A stretch of 64,000 nt of DNA from the NCBI GenBank assembly GCA_029531795.1, contig JAPEIS010000007.1, forward strand, positions 2,108,001 to 2,172,000, read 5' to 3'. Of the stretch, positions 50,259 to 61,432 are shown piece by piece (position 1 is the stretch's first letter; each line of letters opens with the position of its first letter). A program made the translations under genes and the position numbers. Below the pieces are notes generated by a model that searched no databases, was not told where the DNA came from, and saw nothing but the letters and a program-made list of their open reading frames with translations. This DNA is from Sclerotinia nivalis. Its lineage: Eukaryota; Ascomycota; Leotiomycetes; Helotiales; Sclerotiniaceae.

Positions 50259-51133
50259 CTATTTGTGACAGGAGTCGAACGTTTGTTCTGCATTCAACCA
50301 TCCCGTCATTCTGTTCGCGATATCGTTAACATAGCTTGCAGTAGCTCCCTCAGCATCATTCAAATTGCTTTTATCGACCTCTCCAGAGTTGTAATATCTA
50401 GCAGCTTCATAAATGTTTCCAAACTGATTGATGCATTGGACAAGACCATCACCTTGGGTTGTGCCTTGAGTTCCATCGACGATCATTTGGTGAATGGAAG
50501 AAGCTTGAGCGGACGCAGATGCGGAGTTTCCGACGAATTTTACACCGCCCACGGATTGCATGAGGCCGCTGAGATACTGTTAGTGGCCTGGATCAAATAT
50601 ATTGTTTAAGGGCGAAAATGAATAGGAAAAATTAGAACATACGGGTTATCAGGTTGACTTGGGTCTGGGTTTGTGCTGGTGTCAATATTGACACATCCAC
50701 CACTCTCTTGCAAGATCGTGGCGAAGATAAATCTTGGGTCCACCAAACTAGCGGTAGCGACGGCCAAGATTGAGTTATACATGTCTTCAATCTGGGTTGA
50801 GCTATCGCCAGAACCAAAGGCGCCAGTATTGGCACATGATTCCTTGAGATACGTGATGGATTTATTCCACATATCCTCGAAGGACACCCATTTGGAAGAT
50901 GGTGGGAATGATTGCCAGCCACCGTAGTAGCATTTGTAAGTGTCGGTGCCTTTGCCAACACCGGTATTGATGGTAGATCGGGGGTCTTTGTTACCAGCGC
51001 CAGAGGTGAACGCTCCTGCAAGAGTAACCTTTGCGTTGGCAGGGGAGGTAGAACTACCGCGACCATCTAAAGGAATGGAAAGTGTAGTGGTGGCGAGGCA
51101 GACTGCCGTGACGAGGAATTGTTGCATATGCAT
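50259..51133 (-). CDS. Secreted lysozyme-like (SLT/GH23-type) protein
   Basis: Two exons, 50643-51133 and 50259-50568, with a 74-bp intron, give 266 residues. A signal peptide (MQQFLVTAVCLATTTLS) starts the protein; ATGs at 51133 and 51127 are both possible. The centre shows the lysozyme-like signature ILQESGGCV (catalytic Glu143) followed across the splice by NPGLMQS, the arrangement of soluble lytic transglycosylase or GH23 folds. Later blocks are GLVQCINQFGNIYEAARYYN and YVNDIANRMTGWL. Six or more Cys fit an extracellular protein. In bacteria this fold cleaves peptidoglycan; in fungi the role could be antibacterial or chitin/chitosan-related, which the sequence does not settle. A TATA-like element TATATAATA lies about 122 bp upstream. 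No lesion. Confidence 0.82.
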
Positions 51134-51254
51134 GATGAGAATAGAGGTAGAATTAGTGACTGTGAGAAGAACGAAATATAGATCTGGTGAATGAGAGTAG
51201 AGAAGATGCAAGGAAAGTTGCTGTTGAAGAAGAAATGTATGTTGATTTGACCTT

Positions 51255-51263
51255 ATTATATAT
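51255..51263 (-). promoter_or_regulatory. TATA-like element of the lysozyme-like gene
   Basis: TATATAATA on the minus strand about 120 bp upstream of the start codon of the lysozyme-like gene. Confidence 0.5.
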
Positions 51264-53357
51264 GAAAAACTTCAAATAAAGTTTAAGGTTATGTTTCGCA
51301 GAAATGTTATCAAATCATCTTGCATGATCCGCAGTCAGCAGATGTGAGGCCCAGGTCGCATGAGGAGATTCTTTGCGGGCCTTCTTGCCGACGTTCATCC
51401 CATCTTGCAGAATAGATTAGAAAATGGTGACAAGAAGGAAGAAATGTCTTTCGACCCCAAGGGTCGATGTAGTAGTGAGTACTGATGAAAATGTGTTTCA
51501 CGAGATGCTACTCTCTGTTGGGCAGCGCTAGTTGCCGTAGCTCCAGTTCCACAGACCCAGAGATCGAACTATTTCTAGTTTGGCAAACGTGGAGAATATC
51601 GCTCCTTTGGTAACTCGTAAATTTGTAGCTCGGCCCTGTTGATATAATCCCAGTATCAAGTCTGAAAACAGGTTCATCGGGATTATTATGTGAAAGCCGT
51701 CGGAGCCGTCGAAGCCCACAAATGCACGGGAAGGAATTGTGGGGGCCAGCCATCAATGACGTCCTGAGGTTTCTATGGTTATTTGGGAGACAGAAAACAG
51801 GAAACTAGTACCCGGCAAGGAATCTAAAGAATCTTTAGTCCATATAACATAATATAATACTAGGTATCCCTAACACTTCGAGCGATCGACGTGCATTGCT
51901 CGAATTGCATGCACTCAATCCATGTCCGAGCTATGGTGTTAAAAACTTTAACTAACGGCCAAAAATGGTTTAACGTTAAAACAAGCAAATTTCGACGTTC
52001 CTTACGGCTGACATGACTTCATGTCATCCGATCTTAGTAAATATTCCATCCCCATTTTTACAGCACAGTGTAACCTCATGCTTTACCTATGCTTACATAA
52101 GAATCCTTCGCTGACAAATTACCGTAACGTTGAATGAGCACAGTGCCTAACAGCACATTCAGGGGCGGCTCCGTGCACGTGAATGGCGGGTACTTTCTCA
52201 ATATCGTCCCTGGAGGATCGAGTAAATCCTGATGTCAGATCATTAAATGATGGATCTTCCAGAAAAGTATTTGCTCACAGCTGGTATTCGCGCTACGAGA
52301 AAGAACTCCGACGCTAGAGGAACAAAGTAATAACGACCCTCTTGTAGACTTACTAGGTTACCAGTTTCTTTAGGTTACGTGCCCCTTAGCTGGCCGCACG
52401 AGTAAGTGAATATTATTTTTAGGGTTGTCATGACCCTATGGATTCAAGCCACAGGGTGATAACCGCCCCCAACGCCACAATCATACGACACAACCATAGA
52501 AGAGTTCACCCAGCAACTGAGCGCATCGATTGACTGAACATCCAAAACTAAATAAATCACCGCCTTGACATAGTCAAAGTTCAATAGCTTATGTTCAATC
52601 CGAAAGTACCGTATGAACTCGACAAACTGAGAATAAGCCCATGCCCTTTTAAGCCTAAGTTTTCTCGCTTGAGTTAAGGTTAACTAGATCAACAGGGACC
52701 TGTCAAACGGGAATATATGATTAGACCAATCAACAAAGCGGGTAATCTGCCATCCACCTCCTCTCCGTATTTCCCGATATTTACGTTTTGGCGATAAATG
52801 CTAAGCCTAAAGAAGCATGAGCTTATTCTCAATTTATCCAATTACAGAAGGTAACAACTGAATTCTACTGACATATCGCTTAATTAGGCTAGCGTTAAGT
52901 TGGTCGGTGCGGCTGAACCCTTCTAACCACATTATCTTTGACATGATCCTTTTAAACTCTCAACGTCACATCGTAGGATCTCGGAAAAGATGCTCATTTC
53001 CCATCACGAAGATCTACTAGTTGATCTCCAAGATCAGATTAACTGGCCTCCACGTTAAACTATATTCGAAATTGTCATCCAATGCGGCTGGGTTGACGGA
53101 ATGTGTACTCTAACCATGCGGTTTGTGTGTGTTAAGTTTGAAAGCAAGTGAGCGTCATATCTATGAGCGGTATGCGTTTGAGCCGCAATGGGATGGGTTG
53201 TAGTCTTCTCCACACGTTAATACTTTCGAGCGAAGGACATATATATATAGCCACCGAAAGTCTTCATCACACCTTCCATCTGACTATCCTTTCATACATA
53301 TCTCCCAGTTCTTTTAAGAAAAAGTCGTAGTTTCAGTCTCTACATCTTATTCTCATC
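51264..53357. other. Intergenic, upstream of GH26
   Basis: Two kilobases without a recognised gene between two divergent secreted-enzyme genes. A TATA stretch at 53240-53249 precedes GH26. Frames at 51508-51756 (minus) and 53148-53330 (plus) lack motifs. Confidence 0.45.
53240..53249 (+). promoter_or_regulatory. TATA box of the GH26 gene
   Basis: TATATATATA about 110 bp upstream of the start codon, followed by a pyrimidine-rich leader. Confidence 0.6.
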
Positions 53358-54919
53358 ATGAAGTCTACCTTTTTTCTTTCTGGGGCAGCTATTGTGTCAG
53401 CCGTATCAGCCTTGGCTACTCCACAACTGCCTGTTGAAAAACGAGGTAATAAGTACCTCTCCTTCGCAAAAGTTATGACTAACAGTCTCTAGCTGCAGTT
53501 GATGGCCTTCCTTCAGGCGGAGTAGTTTCCAATGGTGTAGCTTTTGGCTTCCTTCCATCGGATGGCTGGGAGGTGACTTCTCCAGCCTATACCATGGCTC
53601 AAATAAACAGCAAGCTCGGTGGAAAAGCCAGTACTTATGGATGGTACGCGCAAATATCATCTAGCACATTCAGTGGATCTCAGCTCCTTGAACGTCTTGA
53701 TGATGTCGTTGCGTCTGGTGCTGTATTCCAACCGGCGGTTATGCCGTCTATTCCATTTAGTGAAGTGACCAGCAGTGTAGCCAGTCAGGTTGCAAGTGTG
53801 TTGGAACAGTTCACTGCAAAGGGAGTGGAGGTTTGGTTGAGATTCGGTCATGAGATGAACTACTATGTGGTAAGTATTGACCATCTCGAGCCTTACCGCT
53901 ATCTCGATTAACATTTGACTAGACTGATAATACATACCATGGAACAGCTGACGAATTTATCACAGCTTGGAAGAATGTCCACGCAGCTGTCTCCAGCAAT
54001 CACAAAATTAAAATGTACTGGTCGCCTAACGTTGACACTTCATCTGCCCCGGTTGCACCATATTGGCCCGGGGAATCCTATGTTGATATCGTAGGCATCG
54101 ATTGCTATCCCTCAGATTCGCCTCTTCCCTCCTCCGCCTTTTCAAACTGCTACAGTAACTTCTACAAAACCTACTCCGCCGCATACAACATCCCATTTGC
54201 CATCGGTGAGACAGGATATGCTGGATCTTCTGGAAATGCAGCATGGGTTAGTCAATTGGTAAATCAAAATATGTGCGATTATCCAAATTACATCGCGGCA
54301 TCATGGTTCGAGTACAACAAAGAATCGGACTTTTTGATTGTGGAGGGAAGTTCATCAATTCTGTCTTCCACCCAGAAATTACTTTTGCATAACACGAAGA
54401 CAGGTTGCGGCTCTGGTAAGATATCTCTTGGAATTCCACTTGGAGAATAAAATACTGATTTGGAATATAGGTGGATCGCCCCCTTCTACTACTCCCAAGA
54501 GTACCGCACCAACTACCACTAAGCCTGCCAGCCCAACAGGAACCTGTACTTGGGGCTGTGACGGATGGGACTGTAGCACAAGTAGTCCTTGCAGTGGAGG
54601 TGTCACTTGCGTCAGTGGTTATTGTCATCAGGCAGCAAGCTGTACATGGGGTTGTGAAGGATGGGATTGTAGCGCAAGCAGCCCTTGCAACACGGGTCTC
54701 ACTTGTATGAGTGGTTACTGTCATCCACCAGGAACCTGTACCTGGGGCTGTGATGGATGGGACTGCAGCGCAAGTAGTCCTTGCAGTGGAGGTCTCACTT
54801 GCGTAAGTGGTTATTGTCATCAGGCAGCAAGCTGTACATGGGGCTGTGAAGGATGGGACTGTAGCGCAAGCAGTCCTTGCAATGCGGATTATACTTGCGT
54901 GAGTGGTTACTGTCATTAG
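53358..54919 (+). CDS. Secreted GH26 beta-mannanase-like enzyme with four Cys-rich modules
   Basis: Four exons (53358-53445, 53493-53869, 53923-54415, 54471-54919) give 468 residues. Signal peptide MKSTFFLSGAAIVSAVSALA, then a Kex2-type site LPVEKR. The catalytic domain has the GH26 pattern: Glu150 in RFGHEMN (acid/base) and Glu251 in IGETGYAG (nucleophile), plus MYWSPNVD and VDIVGIDCYP. Family members mostly cleave mannans. After a Pro/Thr/Ser linker (about 320-343) come four tandem modules of about 32 residues (345-468), each with six Cys spaced C-x3-C-x4-C-x5-C-x5-C-x4-C and the signature TWGC(D/E)GWDC and SGYCH. Modules 1 and 3, and 2 and 4, are the closest pairs, which suggests duplication of a two-module unit. 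Aromatic residues suggest sugar binding, but this is inference. Confidence 0.9.
54540..54916 (+). repeat. Four tandem copies of a ~93-bp Cys-rich module
   Basis: In-frame tandem duplication at the DNA level. Units begin near 54544, 54640, 54733 and 54829, each starting with a TGT-TGGGGCTGTGA-like stretch. High nucleotide identity between units suggests recent amplification. Confidence 0.85.
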
Positions 54920-55071
54920 ACAGAAACCTTCTAACAATCGTAAATGGCACCGCATAAACTGAACATCTAGTATCAATAGAATCTAGATTCCTTTGCATTA
55001 ATAGATAGATAAAACCTTAGAATCTTCAGTACCAATCTTTGATTTCCAATTCCGAGAGAAAGAAAACTCAC

Positions 55072-55609
55072 TAGCTAACTCCGCAAATTTCTTACTCGCT
55101 TGATACGCATTATTCTGTGTCCCATGCAACGCACTCTCCCATGTAGTAGGATTCCAATCTGTCTCTGTATAAACCTTCTGCGGCTGACTAACATATTCCC
55201 CCGCAAAATCCACAACGGCTGCACAACTACTCGTAACCACCACTCTCTTCACCCCCGGCGCATTTTTCTTCACACTCTCTAAAACACCCATGGTTCCCTT
55301 GATCGCTGGATCAAGAAACTCACGATTATCCGTGATGACTTTATAGAGAAATGGAGAAGCAGTATGAATCACGATATCGAAAGAAGGATCTGATTTGACG
55401 ACTTCGTCAAACGCTCCCGGGGTAGTGATATCGGGGACAATGCCGAAATCGAGATGGGATTCGTAGGTGGGGAAGTCGGAAGAGACTTGCTGGGCTTTGG
55501 ATTGAGATCGAAGTATGGCGCGGACGGAGTGGCCTTGTTTGAGGAGGTGATCGAGCACCCATGAGCCGATAAAGCCGTTGGCTCCGGTGAGGAGGATTCG
55601 TTTGGACAT
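55072..55609 (-). pseudogene. 3'-truncated dihydroflavonol-4-reductase-like SDR
   Basis: NAD(P)-dependent extended short-chain dehydrogenase/reductase of the dihydroflavonol-reductase/GRP2 type. The N-terminal 179 residues are present: the Rossmann motif TGANGFIGSWVLDHLLKQGH, IVIHTASPF, GTMGVLESVKKNAPGVKRVV and the catalytic tyrosine-lysine pair in NAYQASKKFAEL. The exon ends at a good donor (GTGAGT at 55071), but the second half of the protein (usually another 150 or so residues) is absent: only 150 bp remain before the convergent GH26 stop codon. If read on without splicing, a stop appears at 54998. So the substrate-binding half has been lost, and the protein is probably non-functional. Confidence 0.82.
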
Positions 55610-56323
55610 TGTGTTGATGCTAATTGTGAATGTGTAAATTCTGGGATAGAAATCTTTGAAGGTCAAATTCGAGCTCCGAGAAAAACATAAAATTGTTAGG
55701 AAAAAAACCCGGCGTGGCTTATCTCACATTTGCATCCATCTGTACCACCATTAATCATCATGTGCTTGTGTAACTAAGGCGTGGGGTTTAACTTATTTCC
55801 GGAGCCACCATTCGCTGATTTCCGTCATCTTGTCTTAGCGTTTGATGAATCATGTATCATGTCTAACATTTGCAGCTCCTTCATTTAAAGTGGAGCTTAA
55901 TCATGTATGACAAAGCATCTTACGTCTAGACAACAACAGTGGTTCCGCTTGACAGCAAACACCGGAATAAGGCTGGTTTGCACTGCTGCATGTGGTATGA
56001 AACATTTCGATTGAGGTTCATAAGAAAGATATCCCATTTTGGATTTCCTTCTCTTCTTTTATGAATACCTATATACTATGATTTTGCTAAATGATTGTTA
56101 ATGGTTTTTAAACATAAAAGCCAAAGTTCGCTCAATCACCAACGTCGAACTTTCGAGTCCAAACATGTATGTATATAATACCAAGCGCTCTTCTATCCTA
56201 AATAGTCCTCCTGTCTTAGACGTGACTTCCCTTGATTTAAAACTAAGCTCTCACTTTTCAACTGCCCTTGAGACTCAAACCTCCACCTGATTTTCAGGAA
56301 ATACTCAGGCAACTTTCCGGTGT
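55610..56323. other. Intergenic region
   Basis: No gene recognised between the SDR fragment and the GH71 gene 3' end. AT-rich after about 56000. Confidence 0.45.
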
Positions 56324-59300
56324 CTAGTTTGGAAGATTGAATGGAGCTTCGTTGAAGATCACCGTTGCTGCAATCTGGGTATTGAGCGCATTGATCTTAT
56401 CCAGGTTCGCATTAGCAATAGTTATCATTTGACGCGTTGGATTGTTATTCAAAACTCTTTGCCAGCCTGCCCTCAGTAAATTAATCCTTCCAGTATTTTG
56501 ATCGGTCAAATAATTGTAATGGTGATTCGTTATCCGCTTCGCCAAAAATTTGATGTATTCCGTCCAGAGATCAGCCGTGTGTACAGTTTGAGCTAGAGGA
56601 CGTTGTGAGTTGTATAGAGCGTCAAACGGTCAAAGCTGCGTGAATGCCTTGATGAACCCGTCCCATAAGAGTCTGTATGTTCGGGTCATTAATGTAGTTG
56701 AAAACGGCCATACCCTGATTCACATAGTTATGTTAGTATATAATCCCTATGTCCAATATCGAAAGCAAAAGACTTTTGGACACTTACCGAACGTAAGAGA
56801 CTGAGAGCTCTTTCTGTACTGCGGGTGGTTGGATTATTAGCCAGTTTGTTGAATATCTTATTGGAGGTAGCGTTCACTGTAGCGCCCCAAACTCGAGATT
56901 TCAGATTATTCAAGGACGCCTGTAAGTTGGGCATGACTCCGGGGTTCGAAGTGGAGCCCAGAGCATTGGGCAAGTTTTCGAAGAGTGTGTTACCATTTAA
57001 CTGTTGCCCTTGCAGGAGTGGCCATTGACTGTACGGTAAGTTCATGTAATCATTGATGACCGCAAATGGAACAATTCCGAGGTCACTGCTGACAGTCTGT
57101 AGGCCTAATCCATCTTCAAGATCCATCCAGGGACTTTGAATAAACTCCATGAAGTTTCTTATTGTTACCCGTTCAATAATGTGCTCGCTTTGTACCCGGA
57201 CTCCATTCATGCCAATCGTTGCGTTGTTGGTCAGAGATGCATCGGTACAGTCTGTAGTTGCATGCGCATAAGCGTGCGGATCTCCCCCATATGCTGGCAG
57301 ATCTTGCCCATAATTGCCGTTAGAATAGGTAGCTGATGTGAAAGTAGTTCTTTGTGCTGAGTTGGCGTAATTCGTAATTATGTAATCGACGGGTGGACTT
57401 GAATGATCGCCCCGGGTACTCAACACCGGCCAGACATATTCCGTCTCGTTTCCATCAGGATCATCGAGTAATTCTGGGTCAATGCTTGTTAAATTGTATG
57501 CACAGGTTAAAATAACACTACCGATGGTTCCATTTTCGCAAATACCGAGTATCTGGTCGGGTTCATAAGGAGAGTCCCATCCAAAGGGAGGCGTAGTAAC
57601 CTCAACACGCATTGCTGCGGTGGACGCAGTTTGACCAAGGACATTGAACCGGCAGCAGAAGAACTCGTAATCTGACTCCGATATTGTTGCTTCAGTAGCA
57701 TATCCTACGAATTCTGCTGCTTCTGTAGGTGTTAGACCAACTTCATCGAATAAGGTCGTGAGACCAATGTCTGAATTGTCCAAAAAATGCAGCTCGGATC
57801 CTACTCCAAGTCCAGTCTTTGAACCCAAGCCGTAGTCCGCGTCTCGATTAGCCAGCTGGGACGAGCTAGGAGAGAGACCTTGATATGCTCCATAACCGAA
57901 GAATTTATCATTATGTATGAAATGAAGTTCGTGATATATGCCTTTGTATGTCCCATTTCCCACAGAAGTCCAGGTGTTTGCTGGGGTACCATTTAAAAGC
58001 ATGCATTGCCTTGTGCACTCATCGATAGGCTCCCATTCCGAGTGGCTTTGAAAGTGATAATTTGTTGATAGACTTCGTATCCGGGAAGTAGATACTTTGC
58101 CATCGTCTTGATATATTGAGTATATTAGAAACTATCAAATCGGGGAATTCAGTAAATCAAGTATTCAAGGCTCATTAAAAATGGAATGCAAGAAAGAAGT
58201 GACGTTTGAGACTGGAGGGACTATAATGAAAGAATGGAAGGTGCTCACTTAAACGGATGCCGCAATGCATCCGAGAGTATCTCCATCGACCCCTGGAGCA
58301 TATTCTCCTGATAGCGAACTACAATCTATGTCTCCCCAAACTACTGGCGTACCGTACAAGTTGATGTTAAGTGTTAGATTCGAAGGCTCAGGCGTATCGT
58401 ACAAGAAGCCATCGCCAGCGCTATAACTTGTGCTTAAATCAAATGGAAATAAATCGTCATCTGAAGGGAAAACAAGTGATGTACTTGGGTCAACGGCTTC
58501 TTCGTATGAACAGGCGCCATTCGGGCAATATCCTGGATAATAGGGTAGTTAGAGATTGCATTCCAAAACAAACTCAGGGAATAAAGGAGAGTTCGGGGCC
58601 ACAGTTGTAGCACAGAGTATAGAGAAAAGAGGGTATAAAGTATTGAGTATGAGGTTTGTGTTTTAGGATTGGGGAGTGTGGTAAAAGAACTGATTTGCTC
58701 ACCATGGCTGCAAGTAAAGTTGCAAAGAGGATCGTAGGTGGCGGAGTCCAAGCCCAGCGCGGCATAACCAGTGACGTTGGGTACTATAGGTGGAGCTGGA
58801 GTCTCAGTCCCATAAACGAGGCAGTCGCATGGTTCTGGACAGAAGTTGTATTGGCAGGTATAGACACACAGGCCGATGTAGTTACCCGTACCTGAACCTG
58901 ATGTACAGGCCAGATCAGAGGCGCAAACATCGGGGCAATGTCCACGACTGCAAGCAAATGCACAGAGGTCATCATATTCCATGACACCTGTGACTGGGAT
59001 GAAGGTGGCTTTCACGTCACTGACTTGTGCGGGAGGGACAACCAAATCGCCTTGCGTGTTACAAGTGCATGAAGAGATGGGACAATATCCATATTGGCAA
59101 GACCAATTGCACAAATCAGAGAAGTCGCCTTCTCCGCTACCTCCGGTGCATGCTGGTGGGTTGAGTGGCGAGACCGTGGGAATATATAGGGCAGTTGGAG
59201 AGTCCACGCAGACAGTATTGTTGGCAAAGCCACAGAAGCCCTATTAGTTCATCCATTTAGCAGTTGCTTCGAAAAGTCATCATGAAATGAAGACCCACAT

Positions 59301-61432
59301 AAAGGCAAGCAAAAGCACAAAGACCCTGATATTCAATCATGCCATTTGCCGAGTAGCCAGTAAACCCAGTGACATCCGGCACCTTTGGAGGTGTTCCCAT
59401 CTGAGCGCAAGTGCACGCCGCTGGAGGACAATAACTTTCAATTTATTAGCGTTGATGTACCGATGAAGTATGAATCCAGTTTGTTCAGAACTTACCCTAG
59501 CCCACATACAAAAACACATATAGTATTAAAATTGTTGGTACCAAAGCCCTCAATACACTTTTGATCAGACAAATTTAGCATGGACTCACCGCCTGTCTTA
59601 TCCCCAGCTTCGAATGCGGTGAAAGCATTCCACTAAAAGAACGGTCAGCACCTTCCTCGCTCTCGAGACATTGAAAAAAAGTAATAGACTCAATCTTGCG
59701 GTCCTCATGCGACTTGTATTAAAAGTTGTGGAGGGTCGCTCGAAAGGAAGATCTTGGGTCGGTCAGGCTTACATTGGTATAACCAGCGGTACTGGAGCAA
59801 TCTGACGTAACTATATGCTTTTAGCAGGGAAAAGTGACAATATTCTAGGGATTCTGGGGTTGCTCACTAGTTCCGCCATCGACACAAAGAACAGTGCCAA
59901 GCTCTTCACGCTCAAGGCACACTTTGACTGTACCAGTGAGACCACTGAACGAAGCGCTGCCGTGATATAGGCCTCCAGTACCAGTATGGGGAATTGATGT
60001 CCAATCCAACGATTCGGAAGTGGCGATCTTACCTCCAATCGTAACAGTGTAAGATGCGCCTGAAACGAGCAATGCGGAGAAAAAAACTCGATCGGTGACA
60101 ATGTCCCATGGAAGGAACTCAATTTGTAACTGACTAGCTGTATTGCCCTTCGTAAAATCATTTTCACAAGCTGTCGCTGGTGAAAGACGATGCCAGACGT
60201 AAAGGTTCTCGTTAGTTATAGTCCCCGCGCCGTTCTTATAGGTGTCGATTAAATACGGAAGCGATAAACCCCAGGCATCATGAGGCATTCCATTGACATA
60301 CTATATTATTTGTAAGTATGCTGTTTTTATTTCATGAGAAGCGGTTCCAGGTGTGACCTACATTAAAAGGCGCTTTCCCATTTGTTTCATTGAACAGATC
60401 GTATTGTTTTTCATCCTTCGAACATGTTAGTTTCCTTCAAATCAAGGCATATTAAATACAAGACAAAGTAACCGAACATGTCTTCTATACGAAATGGCTG
60501 CGATACAGAGGATTGAGCATTAAATTGAAAACACGGTAGTTACTTACAAGGGGTCCTATATAATGTGATTCTCCGAAATCGTTCTAAGTAATTATCTCAA
60601 CCCACTCCGGCTGAAAAGACCACACCTCTTGCCAGCGGTCAAACCACAAATCATCCGACGACCAAAGCCAGTTCTTGTCGTAACCTGGAAGATTCGCGTA
60701 GAACCAAGGCGATACAGGCATCATATATGGCAAGCCAGCAAGAGATGTATTATAAGCAGCATCCGAGTAAGTATTCATCCTCCAATCACCCCATCTCCAT
60801 GCTGCCCAGCCTAATCTAACATTAACAAGGAACTCTGTGCTCAACTGCACGAGGTGAAGACTGCGAAAAGTCCAACTCACTGAAAAGTCCATCTGCAACA
60901 CCTTTAGCTAATGCTGGGCCAGCGCCAATAGAGGACCAGTCTGGAACAAAGAAACATCCGGTCTGAGCTTTGATATCAACCCAGTCACCAGAAGAGTCCG
61001 GACCTTCAAAGGTAGAGACGAATGGCTGTCCGTCGTAATGATAGTACGATACATCTGATGCGTGGTTTTGGATGAATTGAATGACATCAGCCTTTGGCCA
61101 TGGTCCATTGCCTGCGTAGTCAAATGAGTAGAACAACTTAAAGCCTACGCTGTCAGCAGCAGCGAAAGCCAACGATACCTGTCTTGCGTTGTCAATCCAA
61201 CCATAAGCCATATTAAGTGCAAACGCATCGATGTGGTAGTCCATTGCTGTCTGCATGTTTGTTTCCCAATCGCTCTGCGTAAAATATTGAGTGTTTCCAA
61301 CCTAAAAGATATTGTTAGCACCGCTTGAAGTTACAGCAGAATAATCATGTGTAACATGAAGTGGGAAAAAACTGCAGCCGCTTGTACTTGGTATGGGACA
61401 AGCAGCACCGTGAAGATATGTAGCCATTTCAT
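56324..61432 (-). pseudogene. Giant GH71 alpha-1,3-glucanase with Cys-rich repeats and C-terminal domain; several lesions
   Basis: Family 71 enzymes (mutanases) hydrolyse alpha-1,3-glucan of fungal walls. A signal peptide (MKWLHIFTVLLVPYQVQA) starts at 61432; the GH71 domain follows (VGNTQYFTQSDWE, HIDAFALNMAYGWID, YHYDGQPFVSTFEGP, GLPYMMPVSPWFYANLPG). After the C-terminal beta region come about seven Cys-rich repeats (58690-59620; signature YCPPAACTC and LCAFAC), then YGTPVVWGDIDCSSLSG and a large domain (56324-58130) with GTYKGIYHELHF and VRVQSEHIIERVTI. Lesions: one base missing at the exon 1/2 junction near 61302; TAG at 60584-60586 in the conserved WNDFGESHYIGPL block where Trp is expected; an in-frame TAA near 58252 unless an intron starts at GTTTAA; shifts near 58050 and 56628. 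The last part (56324-58130) could instead be a separate gene. Confidence 0.68.
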
